Shown one piece after another: positions 11,439-22,624 of a DNA stretch of 64,000 nucleotides. The stretch's first letter is position 1. Each line of letters opens with the position of its first letter. A model generated the notes under the pieces. The model ran no database searches. It saw only the letters and a program-made list of their open reading frames with translations, and had not been told where the DNA came from. Made by a program: the position numbers and the translations under genes. The stretch is from NCBI GenBank assembly GCA_029204225.1, contig CM055102.1, forward strand, positions 17,198,223 through 17,262,222, written 5' to 3'. This DNA comes from Diphasiastrum complanatum. Lineage: Eukaryota; Streptophyta; Lycopodiopsida; Lycopodiales; Lycopodiaceae.

Positions 11439-11713
11439 GGCTTTGATACCAATGTTAAGACCCTCAAGGATAACCCCTAAGATGAGGATAGGAAAACACA
11501 ATAGAAGAGACTATGGATCTAAACTACCCAACGAATCCTAGATCAAAACTGGATCTAGCCCCCAAACCATGCCATGTGAAGCAAGAGGAGAAGAGAGAAA
11601 CTGGTAACCTAAACCCAATATGTCGACGGGAAATCCCCACGTCATTATATAGAGAGTAGAGTCATGTGCATGTAACCATGCAATCCCCATGCAGGTCAAC
11701 TATAAATAGATCA
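11439..11713 (-). mobile_element. LTR 3' end plus primer-binding site, minus orientation
   Basis: The LTR end runs from 11453 rightwards. On the minus strand it reads ...GAGGGTCTTAACA, followed by TTGGTATCAAAGCC (11452-11439), a one-mismatch variant of the tRNA-Met primer site TGGTATCAGAGC. It matches, in inverse orientation, the LTR tail at about 13820-14083. Similarity stops near 11713, so the 5' part of this LTR is missing or replaced. Confidence 0.75.
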
Positions 11714-13590
11714 GTATCTATTTCTCACTTTCTTAATTAATCCTTTACTTCTTAGTGATTTCTCGAATATAAGACATCAGACTAGTTTATATGATTCTTT
11801 CCAGCATGAAGTTATTCTTCTGAAAGACTATTATGTCATATAAATTACTACTTGTGCGAATAGATTTAGAATTCAAATAAATTCTAAGGTTAACATGTTT
11901 CAATTTCTTAAACCTCAGAATATCTCTTTTTGCATAAATAGGTTTCAATGGAATGATTGTACTATCACTCGGGTTGAAAATATTTGAAGGAAAAGTCATG
12001 TTTGTGATAGAGTGCATTTATTACTGACTTTTCTTGGATCTAGATATTTTCATATATCATCTGTCCAGTTAACTTTTATTGAAACTTATAATTTCTTTAA
12101 AAGGAGGGGTGAAGTGGTGGAATAAAATTCTATTTGGAAATCTGTAGATTGCATAGTTTCGGAAGAGAACCAACTGTGGTATAGAAATGAGATTTGATTT
12201 GAAAGTAATTTCAGAGAGATTCAGAGTAAGATACCTAACTGGAACTTTTCGAATAAGAGAAATTCTCTAGGGATTGTAGAGACAATCTGGATCTAGAGTA
12301 GGTTTGAAAGTTGAGTCATTGTCTATAAGTAGTACGGTAAATGGTCAAAGGTTACTAATTCCATTTTGGTTGGAATAGAAGTAAGTTTGATCAGTAGTTA
12401 AGTCTGAGAAATCTGTACTGGATCAACCTAATCTTAGTTTGGGTACTAGTAGGATTAGAGAGGGGTTGCTTGAGTGGATGAAATTATGTAATCGGAGGTA
12501 AGTTGGATTGGAAAACTATTGAGATTAAATGTTACTCGTCTCAAAGATTTCTCGGATATGTTATTTACTCATGAGAAATAGAAAATCTTTTGTAGCTGAG
12601 TACAAGATCTCAGTGAGATATGTGAGTAACATATGTGGATTATGGAGGAATTTGCCAGATAAAAAATGCGTTTATGTACTGGGTCATAGTGAGATTATTC
12701 ACATATGTGCACGATTAATCTTGTATGGATTTACTGTGTATTCCTGGTTACTAGAGTTATTTGGTGCACTTAACCTAGTCGGTGAACATAAACATGTGAT
12801 CAAGTACTGTTTTGACAGATACTTGTAGAGTTAACAAATCTTTGGATTGGAGATTTATGGATTAACTTATAAATGGTTTGGATGAGGATCTAAATGTGGT
12901 GTCATAATTGAGATATGCACCTAGACATTTGAGATTTCTGAATCATTGGCAATTAACTTGAGCAGTTGATTACTCCAGGACGAAGTTAATTGGTAAAACG
13001 ATCAGTGTGATGTGGATTCACCGGGAACTGATGGTTTTGAATTATATTGCTTGTAAGACGCATGATTAGTGAATCATTTTGGTTCATCAGTTAAAATTGT
13101 GTGCGTTGGATATACAATATTCTTGGGATAGAGTATTTCTTAGTTAAGGAAGGGACTCAACTCATTAGTGATTGTATCCCAGAGAGCTTAATTGGATAAC
13201 AAATCATAATGGATCCAAGAATAATAACTGAATTAATATTTAGCAGGACTTTGGGTATCTAGATATGATTCTGGATTGTAATCTAAAGTTTTTGTAGTTG
13301 AAGATGATTGTCATCGTGGTATGCTTGAGTACAATCTTTTGTTTGATTGGATCTCTAGTTACCATAGGAGACAGATAAGTCTATTAAGATGAATGAATGT
13401 TTGTAGTTTTCCAAACCAGAGTTTGTACTCCAGAACAGAGATTAACGATTAAAAACAGTTTTTTCTCTGAGTACTTGTTTGATATGAAAGTCAGATTAAG
13501 AATAATGGTTTTCTCGGTTAATATTGAAAGTTAAAGGAACTGTTCTGTAATTCTTTCCTGTTTTGAGGAGCTTCTAAGGATAGAAGCCGT
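11714..13590. other. Degenerate internal region of a retroelement (inferred)
   Basis: It lies between two inverted LTR ends and just 5' of a polypurine tract. It is stop-rich in all frames; the longest ORF (12529-12828, 99 codons) shows no domain. I infer a heavily decayed internal region from position only. Confidence 0.35.
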
Positions 13591-14083
13591 TTAAGGAGGG
13601 AAGAATGTTATGGCCATATTCGGTTAAGGACCTGGAATAGTCCTAATATGGTAGACCGGCCCTCCAGTACTCGAGATTATTGGTCACGCCATGACTTAAT
13701 TCCATGTCAAGGCCTGTTTGTGACTAATTACCTTGAGAGGACCCAGACACTCTAATTGAGACATATGGAGTATTGTATGTCTGTGTGACAGATATAGGCA
13801 GGAGGATTGCATGAAGAGATGTGATCTATTTATAGTTGACCTGCATGGGGATTGCATGGTTACATGCACAATACTCTACTCTCTATATAATGAGGTGGGG
13901 ATTCTCCCGTCGACATATTGGGTTAAGGTTACCAGTTTCTCTCTTCTCCTCTTACTTCACATGGCATGGCTTGGGGGCTAGATCCAGGTTTGATCTAGGA
14001 TTGGTTGGGCGGTTTAGCTCTATAGTCTCTCCTATTGTGTTCTCCTATCCTCATCTTAGGGGTTATCCTTGAGGGTCTTAACA
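13591..14083 (+). mobile_element. 3' LTR with polypurine tract
   Basis: The polypurine tract TTAAGGAGGGAAGAA (13591-13605) is followed by an LTR starting TGTTATGGCC at 13606 and ending GGGTCTTAACA at 14083, 478 bp with TG...CA ends. The last ~265 bp are repeated in inverse orientation at 11453-11713. A TATATAA-like segment lies near 13875-13890. No matching same-strand 5' LTR is found in the window. Confidence 0.75.
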
Positions 14084-14619
14084 CTTACTGTCTAACTGTG
14101 ACGCAAGGAAATTGGGAAACAATATGGGGTCACCGATTCCAAAGCATGTGATAACGTAATTTTGGTAAACCTGTGTAGTTTGAAATTTACGAACATATTA
14201 GCCAATGTGGTCAAATATTTAACTAGAGACAATGTCTACCAATAGCATTCTCCCATCCTTCCCGGCGGCAGACTTAAAATTTTAAAAGTTTATTTCTATA
14301 ACTTTTTAATTTTCATCTACGTTATGTAGATTTCAACGAAATTAAGAAAAAAAATAAAAAGCATCTTCACAAAGGGTCGTTCTAGATTTCAGAACTCCTC
14401 TAACGTTAACATTAGAGTTGTTTTCAGCACATTTTTGTGCACGTGCACATAAAACCCTTGGCCACTTGACGAGACATAACATGTCATCAATTGATTGAAA
14501 TTAAAATCTTTCAATTGTACGTGGAACTAGACTTGACTCTCCATTGTGTTATTGGAAGACTTAATTTTTTTTTCTCTCAATTGATGACAATTTTCCCTCA
14601 AAAAACTTCAATTTTCAGG
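14084..14619. other. AT-rich non-coding spacer
   Basis: No gene, RNA or transposon landmark recognised. Confidence 0.3.
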
Positions 14620-15125
14620 ACTTTTTAGCACTTCACATGGGTAACTTTAGGTGCACGTACATACATATTATAAAGGTTTCCAAATTTAAACTTTTTTGTC
14701 ACAGACATGTTTCTATGGTCATAAAGGATTTTTTAAAGTAGACAAATAAAGGGTTGTAAAAAGCACCTCCAAAAGAGCTGAAACTTTTTAGCACCTTTCA
14801 ATAATTTTCAATACTTTTCAGCACTTGACATGGGTAACTTTAGATGCATATAACTATCTCTACATAACTCCAAATTGCCAAAAATTTGAGAGACATGTTT
14901 CTATCGTCATATAATACTTTTTTTAAGTAGACAAACCAAAACAATATTGTCAAAATCTTGGTATTATACACTCATATATGATATTTCCAGTTGTGGTGAT
15001 TTCTATCAACACTTAAAAGGGTAACTTTGAATGCACGTATCTATCTCGACGGATCTCCAAATTCATTTTTTTTTGTTAGGCATGTTTCTATAATCATATA
15101 GGATTTTTAAGAGTAGACAGGCTAA
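14620..15125. repeat. Satellite-like tandem repeat, about 190 bp unit, three copies
   Basis: Units begin near 14625, 14818 and 15003. Each opens with a version of CAGCACTTGACATGGGTAACTTTAG, passes a TATCTCTACATAACTCCAAATT-type block and ends with GACATGTTTCTATCGTCATA...GTAGACAAA. Copies are diverged by substitutions and short indels. There is no coding capacity. Confidence 0.8.
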
Positions 15126-17582
15126 AAATTGAATGTAAAATTCACAACAACGTAGTCCCGTATAAAAAAATATCAAAGTTTTATCAGTATCCCCACATGT
15201 TTGACACATCATATCTTACATATAAGTTGCTCAAAATGAAGGTCTCAAAGTTTTTAATTGGTAATATATATATATGAAGAACACACATGTGGAAGGATTT
15301 GCTGTGATTCATCATAGTTTAAATAAGTGCTTGAAATGCACACTTTCGTGTGCATTTTGTGACGACTCTAGTGTTAAAGAATCAATAACTAAAGCTTTGT
15401 TACCATGTGAATGTTTCATACATGAAGTGTCACATCAAGTACCAAGATCAAGAGCCACGATCCCCATGAATCTCTAACAATAAAATTTATGATGCAAACA
15501 ACACCTAAGGGATAAACTACCAAACAACAACTAACCAAGATCTATCTTCCAATATGGCAATGGATAGATTGATGACCCGAACTTAGCATTTGATAAAGAT
15601 CATATACATGATAAAAATCTAGTCAGATCATGAAAATCTTCTCAACTATGGACTAGGAGACCAATTCATTAACTAATAAGAGAATAGAGATAATGTAGTC
15701 CAAGTGTAGAACACTAAATGAGAAGGGTTGAGTCCTATTTGTAGTCTTATGTAGCTTTCATTTGGACCTTTCTATATTATCTTACCAATTGTCTATAAAT
15801 GAATACTAGCCCTAGATTATCACCAAATGTCAAGATGCAACATTGGTAAATGTACCCAATATGATAGCTTCTAAACAAAATAAATAAGTCTGATTGGTGG
15901 GTAAATTTTGACACATTTCTTGTTGGATTTCACACATGTGAGGCCCAAAATTTGGTAAAGGATGTGTCCCCAAGTTTGGCCTAGGTTGGTATTTGCATAT
16001 TTTCACAAGAATGTGTGTGGAGTTTGTAAAAATGTAATAATAAACATATTGTGATGGTGAGAGGGTATCAAGAGTTCCAACTTTTGGACTACATTCATTA
16101 AGACCCATCTTTTATTTTGAAAGCACTCACTAAGTGTGCATGGTGAATTTGTGAGAATCAGGATGCAACATGAATCTCATCTGGAAGAGCATTTGAAAAG
16201 GTATGTGTAATTTCTTAATTTTCTCCTAATTGCAAACACAAATTGATCAAAATAGTACATCATCTATCAATAACAACATTTATAATTTATCAAACATCAT
16301 TTACAATATGGAAGAGCATATATAAAAGTATGTATTTTATTTAGGCTCCTGGTTTATTGTGAGCAAAAATATATCAAACTATTATCTTTCAGCTGCCAAT
16401 TAGCAAATATTGTTTATTAATCAACTAACTATAATCAATTACTATTTATCAAGAATCATCTTTCATGGGAGAAAGGCATAACCTTTGACTTATATATTTG
16501 AAATGTAAATTGTCAATTCCCATTGGCTATTATTGACTATAAGCACTGATACTAATAAATAGCAACCATTTTTACAATAGCATGGAACATGAATATTTTA
16601 TGAAGTGTACCAACAAAAGTATGTAACTGATTCATTGTTAGCACATTTTATTTCTCATATATGACTTTTGGCTATTTAATTGCCATGAAAGAAAATATAA
16701 ACTAAGCAGAAACAACTTTCTAAAATAGCACATAGTATCAATCTCATATAGAGGTGTGCATCCACCAAAGAAATGTGTCCTTTTTTGAAGTCTTGGATTT
16801 TTTGTGGAGACAATTTTTTTGAATACAAGATCAATCATTTTTAAATTTCCAAAGAGAATATATGTAATTTGGTTTGTTTAGAATAGTGAAAAAATCGTCT
16901 TTCTTTTTTTCTTATTAATGACGTTACTCTCTCTAGTTAACATGTAATTTTTTAAAAAACTAATAAATTTTGTACATTTTACTTACTATCCTCATTTTGT
17001 TCAATTTTTATATCGATTTTGAATATGACACATAATGAAAAGATACAAAAGACTAGTCACATACTATGTATATCTACATGTGAATAAATTGCACGTGTTA
17101 TTACATCAACTCATTATATGTCTCAATTTCAAGTTTGGCTATCATTCCAGTAGATTACTTATTCTAGTAAGTAATATTCATTCCAACTTATTACAACCAA
17201 TAAATTTTGGCCTTGCCTCATAGTCAAGGGTATCAAGAGCGTATTATGATGTGTCAATAAACTACCTAGTTAGCTTTTATTTTTAATCTAAAAAAAAGAG
17301 ACTTTAATTTTGTTGATTTCATCAAATTAAAAATTATATTCACAATTAGCAAATGAATTCTAAATTGTGATTCTATTTTTATGACTTTTAAAATTATTTT
17401 CACAACTTTTTGTTGTTGTCTTGGAAAAAACAATACTATGTGTTCAAGTTGGTCAATGGAGTTATGCAAAAGTCAGCGCTAAAGGAAATGTCTTAAATCA
17501 TAAGGGTGTGTGCGCACAAAAGCTTTCTCGCATTGCTAATGACTTTATTCCAAGAACTCGATTTTGTAGATGCACCTCCTAT
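15126..17582. other. AT-rich region without recognised genes
   Basis: About 2.4 kb with only short ORFs (longest about 92 codons at 16108-15830, minus strand) and no domains. A (TA)n run lies near 15267-15276. The region ends exactly at the 5' LTR of element C1. Confidence 0.35.
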
Positions 17583-18191
17583 TGTGAAGAATTGCCAAAA
17601 ATTGGCAAATCTAGCTTGATCAAAAACCATCTAGAATAGTGTAAATTGTGAACACAAGTGGGTCCCGCACATGTAAGGCCATGATGCCACATGGAAAACC
17701 CATCCTAATGTAGGTTAGGTCAAGTCAAGAGAGTTGGTCATGTCTATTTGGTGGTCATCCCTACTTTATAGGACCTACACCTAAGTTTAAGGTGAAAATT
17801 TGACCAACTAGCTACCTACCAAGCATAACTCAAGGATCTTGCTATGTATTCCAAGCTCCCATAGTGAGAAGATAGAAAATTTTTGGAGCTCATTGGCAAT
17901 CTCAAGCTAGTTCACTTTGTACGTTGAGTTTTTGTGATCCAAATGAAACCAAATCAATTTCTACTTGTTTCTCAGGTTGAAGGCCGTACTACAGCCTGTA
18001 GTACACATGTGTGGGCTCAGATTTCAATGTTGATCAATGCTTTTGATTGTTAATGCTTGTTGTTTGTCAAATTGCCAATCTAGATCAACTTTTTGATGAC
18101 TAGTTTTTTGATAGATTGTTAAGCAAGCATCCAATCACTCTTGTGGATCTTTGTAGATCCATTTATGGTCCTAAAGTACAGTACTTTCACA
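17583..18191 (+). repeat. 5' LTR of copia C1
   Basis: Starts TGTGAAGAATTGCC and ends GTACTTTCACA, 609 bp, with imperfect terminal TGTGAA/TTTCACA inversion. It is followed directly by TGGTATCAGAGCC, the standard plant tRNA-Met primer site. Confidence 0.9.
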
Positions 18192-18204
18192 TGGTATCAG
18201 AGCC
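18192..18204 (+). promoter_or_regulatory. tRNA-Met primer-binding site of C1
   Basis: TGGTATCAGAGCC directly abuts the LTR end at 18191; it is complementary to the 3' end of plant initiator tRNA-Met. Confidence 0.9.
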
Positions 18205-18963
18205 AAGTACAAGAGCATAAGCCATTGATCTAATGCAAATCCATTTTTAGCAAGTTTTGGTGCTAAAAACTAGTATTGAGAGGGCAAGCTAGAATCTTGA
18301 TTTTGGTGAGGAGATTTGATCCCAAACTTGGTAGGGGTCCAAATCCATACTATCCACATGTGTGGGCACCTCTGAACCTGCATTTAATGCATGGTATTCA
18401 TTTGATCCAAAGAAATTCAATTTTGTGAGCTTTTGATGTAATTTTTGGTGGAAATCTTAGGATAAGCTACCAAGATTGAGTGCCATTGATTAGATTTGAC
18501 ATAGGGTCACGAAGTCTAATTAATCTAGGCTGAAATCAGGTCCTCTAAACTTGTTTTACAGGTCTTGAAAGTACATCAAAAAGTGTGAGGGAGATTTAGT
18601 CACGTTATTGTCCAAAAATAGCCAAAATTGACAAGATTTGATTGTAAGTAGATTTCACATCATCTTATCTTCATTCCAACTTTGTGGGGGATGCTAGAAC
18701 TGAGATTATAAGCCCATTTGCTGGATTAGAAATCTAATTTGAGTGAAAAACTACAAGAGAGAGACCTTAGTGAGTTTCTAGAGACAATCAAATTCATAGA
18801 TTTGTTTGAAAGTAGTTTTCACTTCATTTTATCTTCATTCCAGCTTTGTGAGGGAGTGATAGAACTGTGATTATAAGTCCATTTGTTGGATTAGAAATCA
18901 AATTTGAGTGAAACACTGTAAGTGTGAGACCTTTGTGAGTTTCAAGTCAATCAAATCTATTTC
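18205..18963 (+). other. Untranslated leader of C1
   Basis: This 760 bp stretch contains a diverged direct duplication: the block GTAGATTTCACATCATCTT...CTGGATTAGAAATC around 18648-18730 recurs around 18805-18898. It is non-coding. Confidence 0.6.
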
Positions 18964-19785
18964 TTGTTTGTAGAAGTCACTAGTAAGATGGGATCTATTG
19001 GAGCATACCTTCTAGAAACTAGTGAGAGGTTGAATTCTACAAATTATGCTATTGGGAAGGTTAGGATGGAGTCACTCTTGGTGCTCCAAGACCTTTATGA
19101 GTTCTTGATTGAAGATGAAGATGAATTTCTAGGTGCACAGGAGTTAGTTAGATACAAGAAGAGATCTAGGCTTGCACTTCATTGTGTGAAGATGAATGTG
19201 CGCAATGATTTGTTGAGAGAAGTATCAGCTTGTACTAGTGCTAAAGAGGCTTGGGAGTCTTTAAAATCAACCTATGAGTCTAGCAACACTTCTAGAGTTC
19301 TTATGCTTAGAAATCAAATTTTGCAAAGCATGAGGAGAAGTGAGGAGAGTGCACAGGATTATGTACTCAGAATCAAGTCTCTAAATAGGGAGTTGGCTTC
19401 CATTGGAGAGAAGATTCATGATGGAGAGCTTGTACAAATTGTTCTTAATGGTCTAGGAGATGACTTTGCAAATTTGGTCCAAAGTTTTGCCATCCAAGAC
19501 ACTTTGCCAACTATAGAAAAACTTCACAGTGTATTAGTGGCTGAAGAGTGTAGGATGCTCCATGCAAAATCTAGGATGAGTTCCTTGTCATTGCAGGATG
19601 GTGATGAGAAAGCCAATTTCTCATTCAAGGGCAAAAAGAAGACCAATGGAAAGAAGAAGCATCCAAAGGAGGCCAAAGAAGAGGATGATGCATCAAGCTC
19701 AAAGGACAAGTCAAAGCAAAAATGCTTCTTTTTTTAAAAGAAGGGGTATTATGCATCTAAATGCTACAAGAGGCTAAGAGCACAA
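18964..19785 (+). pseudogene. Copia gag (UBN2-type) with ruined zinc knuckle
   Basis: It encodes a copia capsid-type protein similar in layout to the gag of element C2 (both have a KVRMESLL motif near the N-terminus, an NxLLxEV block and an ELxxIxEKI/ESI block). After a Lys-rich stretch the zinc knuckle is broken: the C-x2-C-x4-H-x4-C site reads C-F-F-F, then TAA at 19735-19737, then KKGYYASKC, so the second Cys and the His are lost. Downstream codons continue in the same frame into the protease. Packaging of RNA by this protein would be impaired. Confidence 0.85.
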
Positions 19786-21150
19786 GTGGAGGAGGACAAA
19801 CAAGGAAACCTTGCAAAGGAGGAGGAGGAGGAGGAGGATGAAGTAGATGTATTCTTGATGGCATCTACATCCTCACCAACAAGCAATAGCAATTCAAGAG
19901 ACAATTGGTGGATCGACAGTGGGGCTAGCTCCCACATGTCTTGTGAAATGGACTTTTTCTCAACCTTACAATCTTTCAATGCTGTTAAAAAGTTTGTCTT
20001 TACTGCAAATGACGAAGAGTGTAGGATAGATGGTGTGGGCACCATCTCTTTGTATCTAGAATCCTCAAAATGCATGGATCTAGAAAATGTCCTTTATGTA
20101 CCATCAATCACCAAGAATATGCTTAGTGTTGGGCTACTCTTAGAAAGTGGTTTTGATGTCCACTTTAAGCATGGTGTTTGCTTCATCTTGAAGAATGATG
20201 TTTGCATTGCAAAGGGATTTAAACATGGAAGATTGTTTAAGCTGGAAGCTAGTGTTGCTTTTGAAAGAATGAGCTTGGCAAAGGAGGAGATCACTCAAGA
20301 GGAGATCTTGGAAAAGTGTGATCTTGCTTGCATTGAGGAGGAGCATCAAAAGGAGGAAGATCTTGAGGATCAGCCACAAAGCATGAGAGTTCCAAGGGAG
20401 TCCTCAATGACAATGGTCGAGTCATCAAATTGCATGCAAATTGTCCATTCAAGTGTGCATCTTGCAAGGGTGGTGAGCATTGGAGAGTCTACTATCTTTG
20501 AATACCTTTTGGAAAGTAGTAGTAGACATGAGGTGACTTGTTTATTACCTTTAAGATTCATGGTGTTTATTACTTTGTATGACAAGACAATGAAATGGGA
20601 TGCTTTGAAATCTACATTTGTTGTTGATAAAGCAATTTCATTGGATAACTATTTTTGTAATAGTTTGAATAGAGTCATAAAAGATGAAATATCATTTGAT
20701 TTGGAAATCTTTGTGTCCACATGCTTTGTGCATGATCATTCCAATGTAAGGACCAAAGATTATCCTATTTCAATGATAGGAATAATGGTAGTGTTTTGCT
20801 CTTCAAGTAGAGATTGTAGAATGTACTTGTTTTCCATCAAAGAAGTTGTCAATGGTGGAAATGTGATCTTTCAAAAGTGGAAGATTTGTAAACTTGAAGA
20901 AGCACCTTTGGATCAACACCTTATTCAATTCATTGATGGTTTGGATTCAAGTCAAGTGGAGGAGCAAGCTCAAGACCCGAGGACTCCAAGAAGAATCTTG
21001 AGTATCAAGATGGAGCCATCAAGGCTCAATCATATGGATCAAGCAAGGCAAGTTGTCTTTGGCAACATTATGTATGCACTTAATAGTTTTATTGATGTAT
21101 CTTCAAGTGCACAAAATGCCTTGGAATCCATGGCTTGGCATGATGTATAG
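19786..21150 (+). CDS. Copia protease fused to an unrelated ORF of about 297 residues
   Basis: Residues 41-51 are the copia aspartic protease motif WWIDSGASSHM. LYVPSITKNMLSV (about 103-115) and GRLFKLEAS (about 148-156) are the usual sequence up to the pre-integrase. At that point copia similarity ends: no HHCC, no DDE, no YVDD and no RNase H. Instead the same frame stays open for about 297 codons (20257-21150) with phrases such as MKWDALKSTFVVDKAIS, DEISFDLEIFVSTCFVHD and CRMYLFSIKEVVNGGNVIF that I do not recognise. Then come a stop, about 200 bp, the polypurine tract and the LTR. The ORF may derive from a captured host gene, or be decayed pol that drifted without stops; the length and composition favour the former. 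Confidence 0.7.
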   Translation: MEEDKQGNLAKEEEEEEDEVDVFLMASTSSPTSNSNSRDNWWIDSGASSHMSCEMDFFSTLQSFNAVKKFVFTANDEECRIDGVGTISLYLESSKCMDLENVLYVPSITKNMLSVGLLLESGFDVHFKHGVCFILKNDVCIAKGFKHGRLFKLEASVAFERMSLAKEEITQEEILEKCDLACIEEEHQKEEDLEDQPQSMRVPRESSMTMVESSNCMQIVHSSVHLARVVSIGESTIFEYLLESSSRHEVTCLLPLRFMVFITLYDKTMKWDALKSTFVVDKAISLDNYFCNSLNRVIKDEISFDLEIFVSTCFVHDHSNVRTKDYPISMIGIMVVFCSSSRDCRMYLFSIKEVVNGGNVIFQKWKICKLEEAPLDQHLIQFIDGLDSSQVEEQAQDPRTPRRILSIKMEPSRLNHMDQARQVVFGNIMYALNSFIDVSSSAQNALESMAWHDV

Positions 21151-21345
21151 TTTTTGAAGTGTGCTACATGTATATAGACACATATTTGGAACATCTTGTA
21201 AGGGATCCTCTAAGAGGTGGTGAAAGATCCTTCATGGACATCATTATCTATTGGAGTCTCAAAAGTTCCTTGTTTGTAGCTGGATTTTTTAGACACTTCT
21301 AAAAGTATTCATTCATCTAGCAAGAGAGTTGTAGATAGATCAAGC

Positions 21346-21361
21346 TAAATTTGAGGAGGAG
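21346..21361 (+). promoter_or_regulatory. Polypurine tract of C1
   Basis: AAATTTGAGGAGGAG directly precedes the 3' LTR start TGTGAAG. Confidence 0.75.
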
Positions 21362-21877
21362 TGTGAAGAATTGCCAAAAATTGGCAAATCTAGCTTGATC
21401 AAAAACCATCTAGAATAGTGTAAATTGTGTACACAAGTGGGTCCCGCACATGTGAGGCCATGATGCCACATGGAAAACCCATCCTAATGTAGGTTAGGTC
21501 AAGTCAAGAGAGTTGGTCATGTCTATTTGGTGGTCATCCCTACTTTATAGGACCTACACCTAAGTTTAAGGTGAAAATTTGACCAACTAGCTACCTACCA
21601 AGCATAACTCTAGGATCTAGGCTAGGGTTTCATTTTAGGCCAAGAAGGGTGAGCTAACTTCCTTATTACATGCTGGAAATCCACCTAACTTCAAGAAGGA
21701 AGTCGAATTTGCTATGTATTCCAAGCTCCCATAGTGAGAAGATAGAAAATTTTTGGAACTCATTGGCAATCTCAAGCTAGTTCACTTTGTACATTGAGTT
21801 TTTGTGATCCAAATGAAACCAAATCAATTTCTACTTGTTTCTCAGGTTGAAGGCCATACTATAGCCTGTAGTACACA
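21362..21877 (+). repeat. 3' LTR of C1, truncated
   Basis: Matches the 5' LTR from its start to CCTGTAGTACACA, then changes abruptly to unrelated sequence at 21878. The missing piece corresponds to 18007-18191, nearly the same piece that occurs alone at 9340-9517. Confidence 0.85.
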
Positions 21878-22624
21878 CTAGTATTAATCGGTTTCAAGTG
21901 GAAATTTTGTCGAAGCCGATCTTGACGGAAAGAAGGGAGTGGTACGGTTCTTAGACATATACCCAGTTTAGGAATTCAATTCCTTGGTACGATGTTATTT
22001 AAACCATTTAACTCTGGAATATTGGTACTTCCAGTAAATGGAGTTAAATTGTGTTTTTTCGATTTTCTCTCCTTTTCAAATTGGTGGAACACCGATCAGT
22101 TGGTTATTGTGGTTTGATGATTTAGGTCATTAAAATTGAACAAACCAAAGCTTTTGAGATACTTGTTAAATAATTAATGGTGGAAAATTCATTGTATTTG
22201 GAGGTATTTCTTTATTCAACAAGATTATTTGGAGTAAATACAGTGTAGAAAGTACCCGAATCCAAATCTTATTTCCCATTAATTATGGATAATTCTAACG
22301 AAGCAATTCTTAAGCCAGTAAGTAAAAAGAGAAAACAGTTCAATTTTTTTGAAAAAATCGTAATAATAGGAACTGATCAAAAGTAAAACTGATTTCATTT
22401 CCAGTTAAAATCCTATGGTGGTTTGTATATTGATATTTCTACCCAGGTATAGGATAGAGATGAAACTGTTTCAAAAAATTTTCCTACAGTAATTCATTTT
22501 TTTACATTTACTAATGTCATTATGTCTTCTTGATACCTTAGCTGAAAGATTTTCAGAGAATTGAAAATTCTAAGGAGGGAATAAGAGTGGACATCAGCAA
22601 GAGGCAGAATCTAAACCAGTGCCG
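21878..22624 (+). other. Leader of gypsy A, or unassigned
   Basis: This is the sequence between the truncated C1 LTR and gypsy gag. It is AT-rich and stop-rich. A purine run AAGGAGGGAATAAGAG near 22572-22588 resembles a polypurine tract but lies just before gag, not before an LTR. Confidence 0.35.

Larger units (their letters stand above)
17583..21877 (+). mobile_element. Ty1/copia element C1, pol core replaced, 3' LTR truncated
   Basis: Order: 5' LTR 17583-18191, primer site 18192-18204, gag 18964-19737, protease and unknown ORF 19786-21150, polypurine tract, 3' LTR 21362-21877. Integrase, reverse transcriptase and RNase H are all absent. The 3' LTR lacks its last ~185 bp, so the target duplication cannot be checked. 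The 3' LTR carries about 85 bp near 21615-21710 that the 5' LTR lacks. With no pol of its own it could move only if helped by a related element. Confidence 0.85.

Noticed and set aside
11714-13590. 99-codon ORF at 12529-12828 as a gene
   Set aside because: Isolated in a stop-rich region between LTR ends with no recognisable motif.
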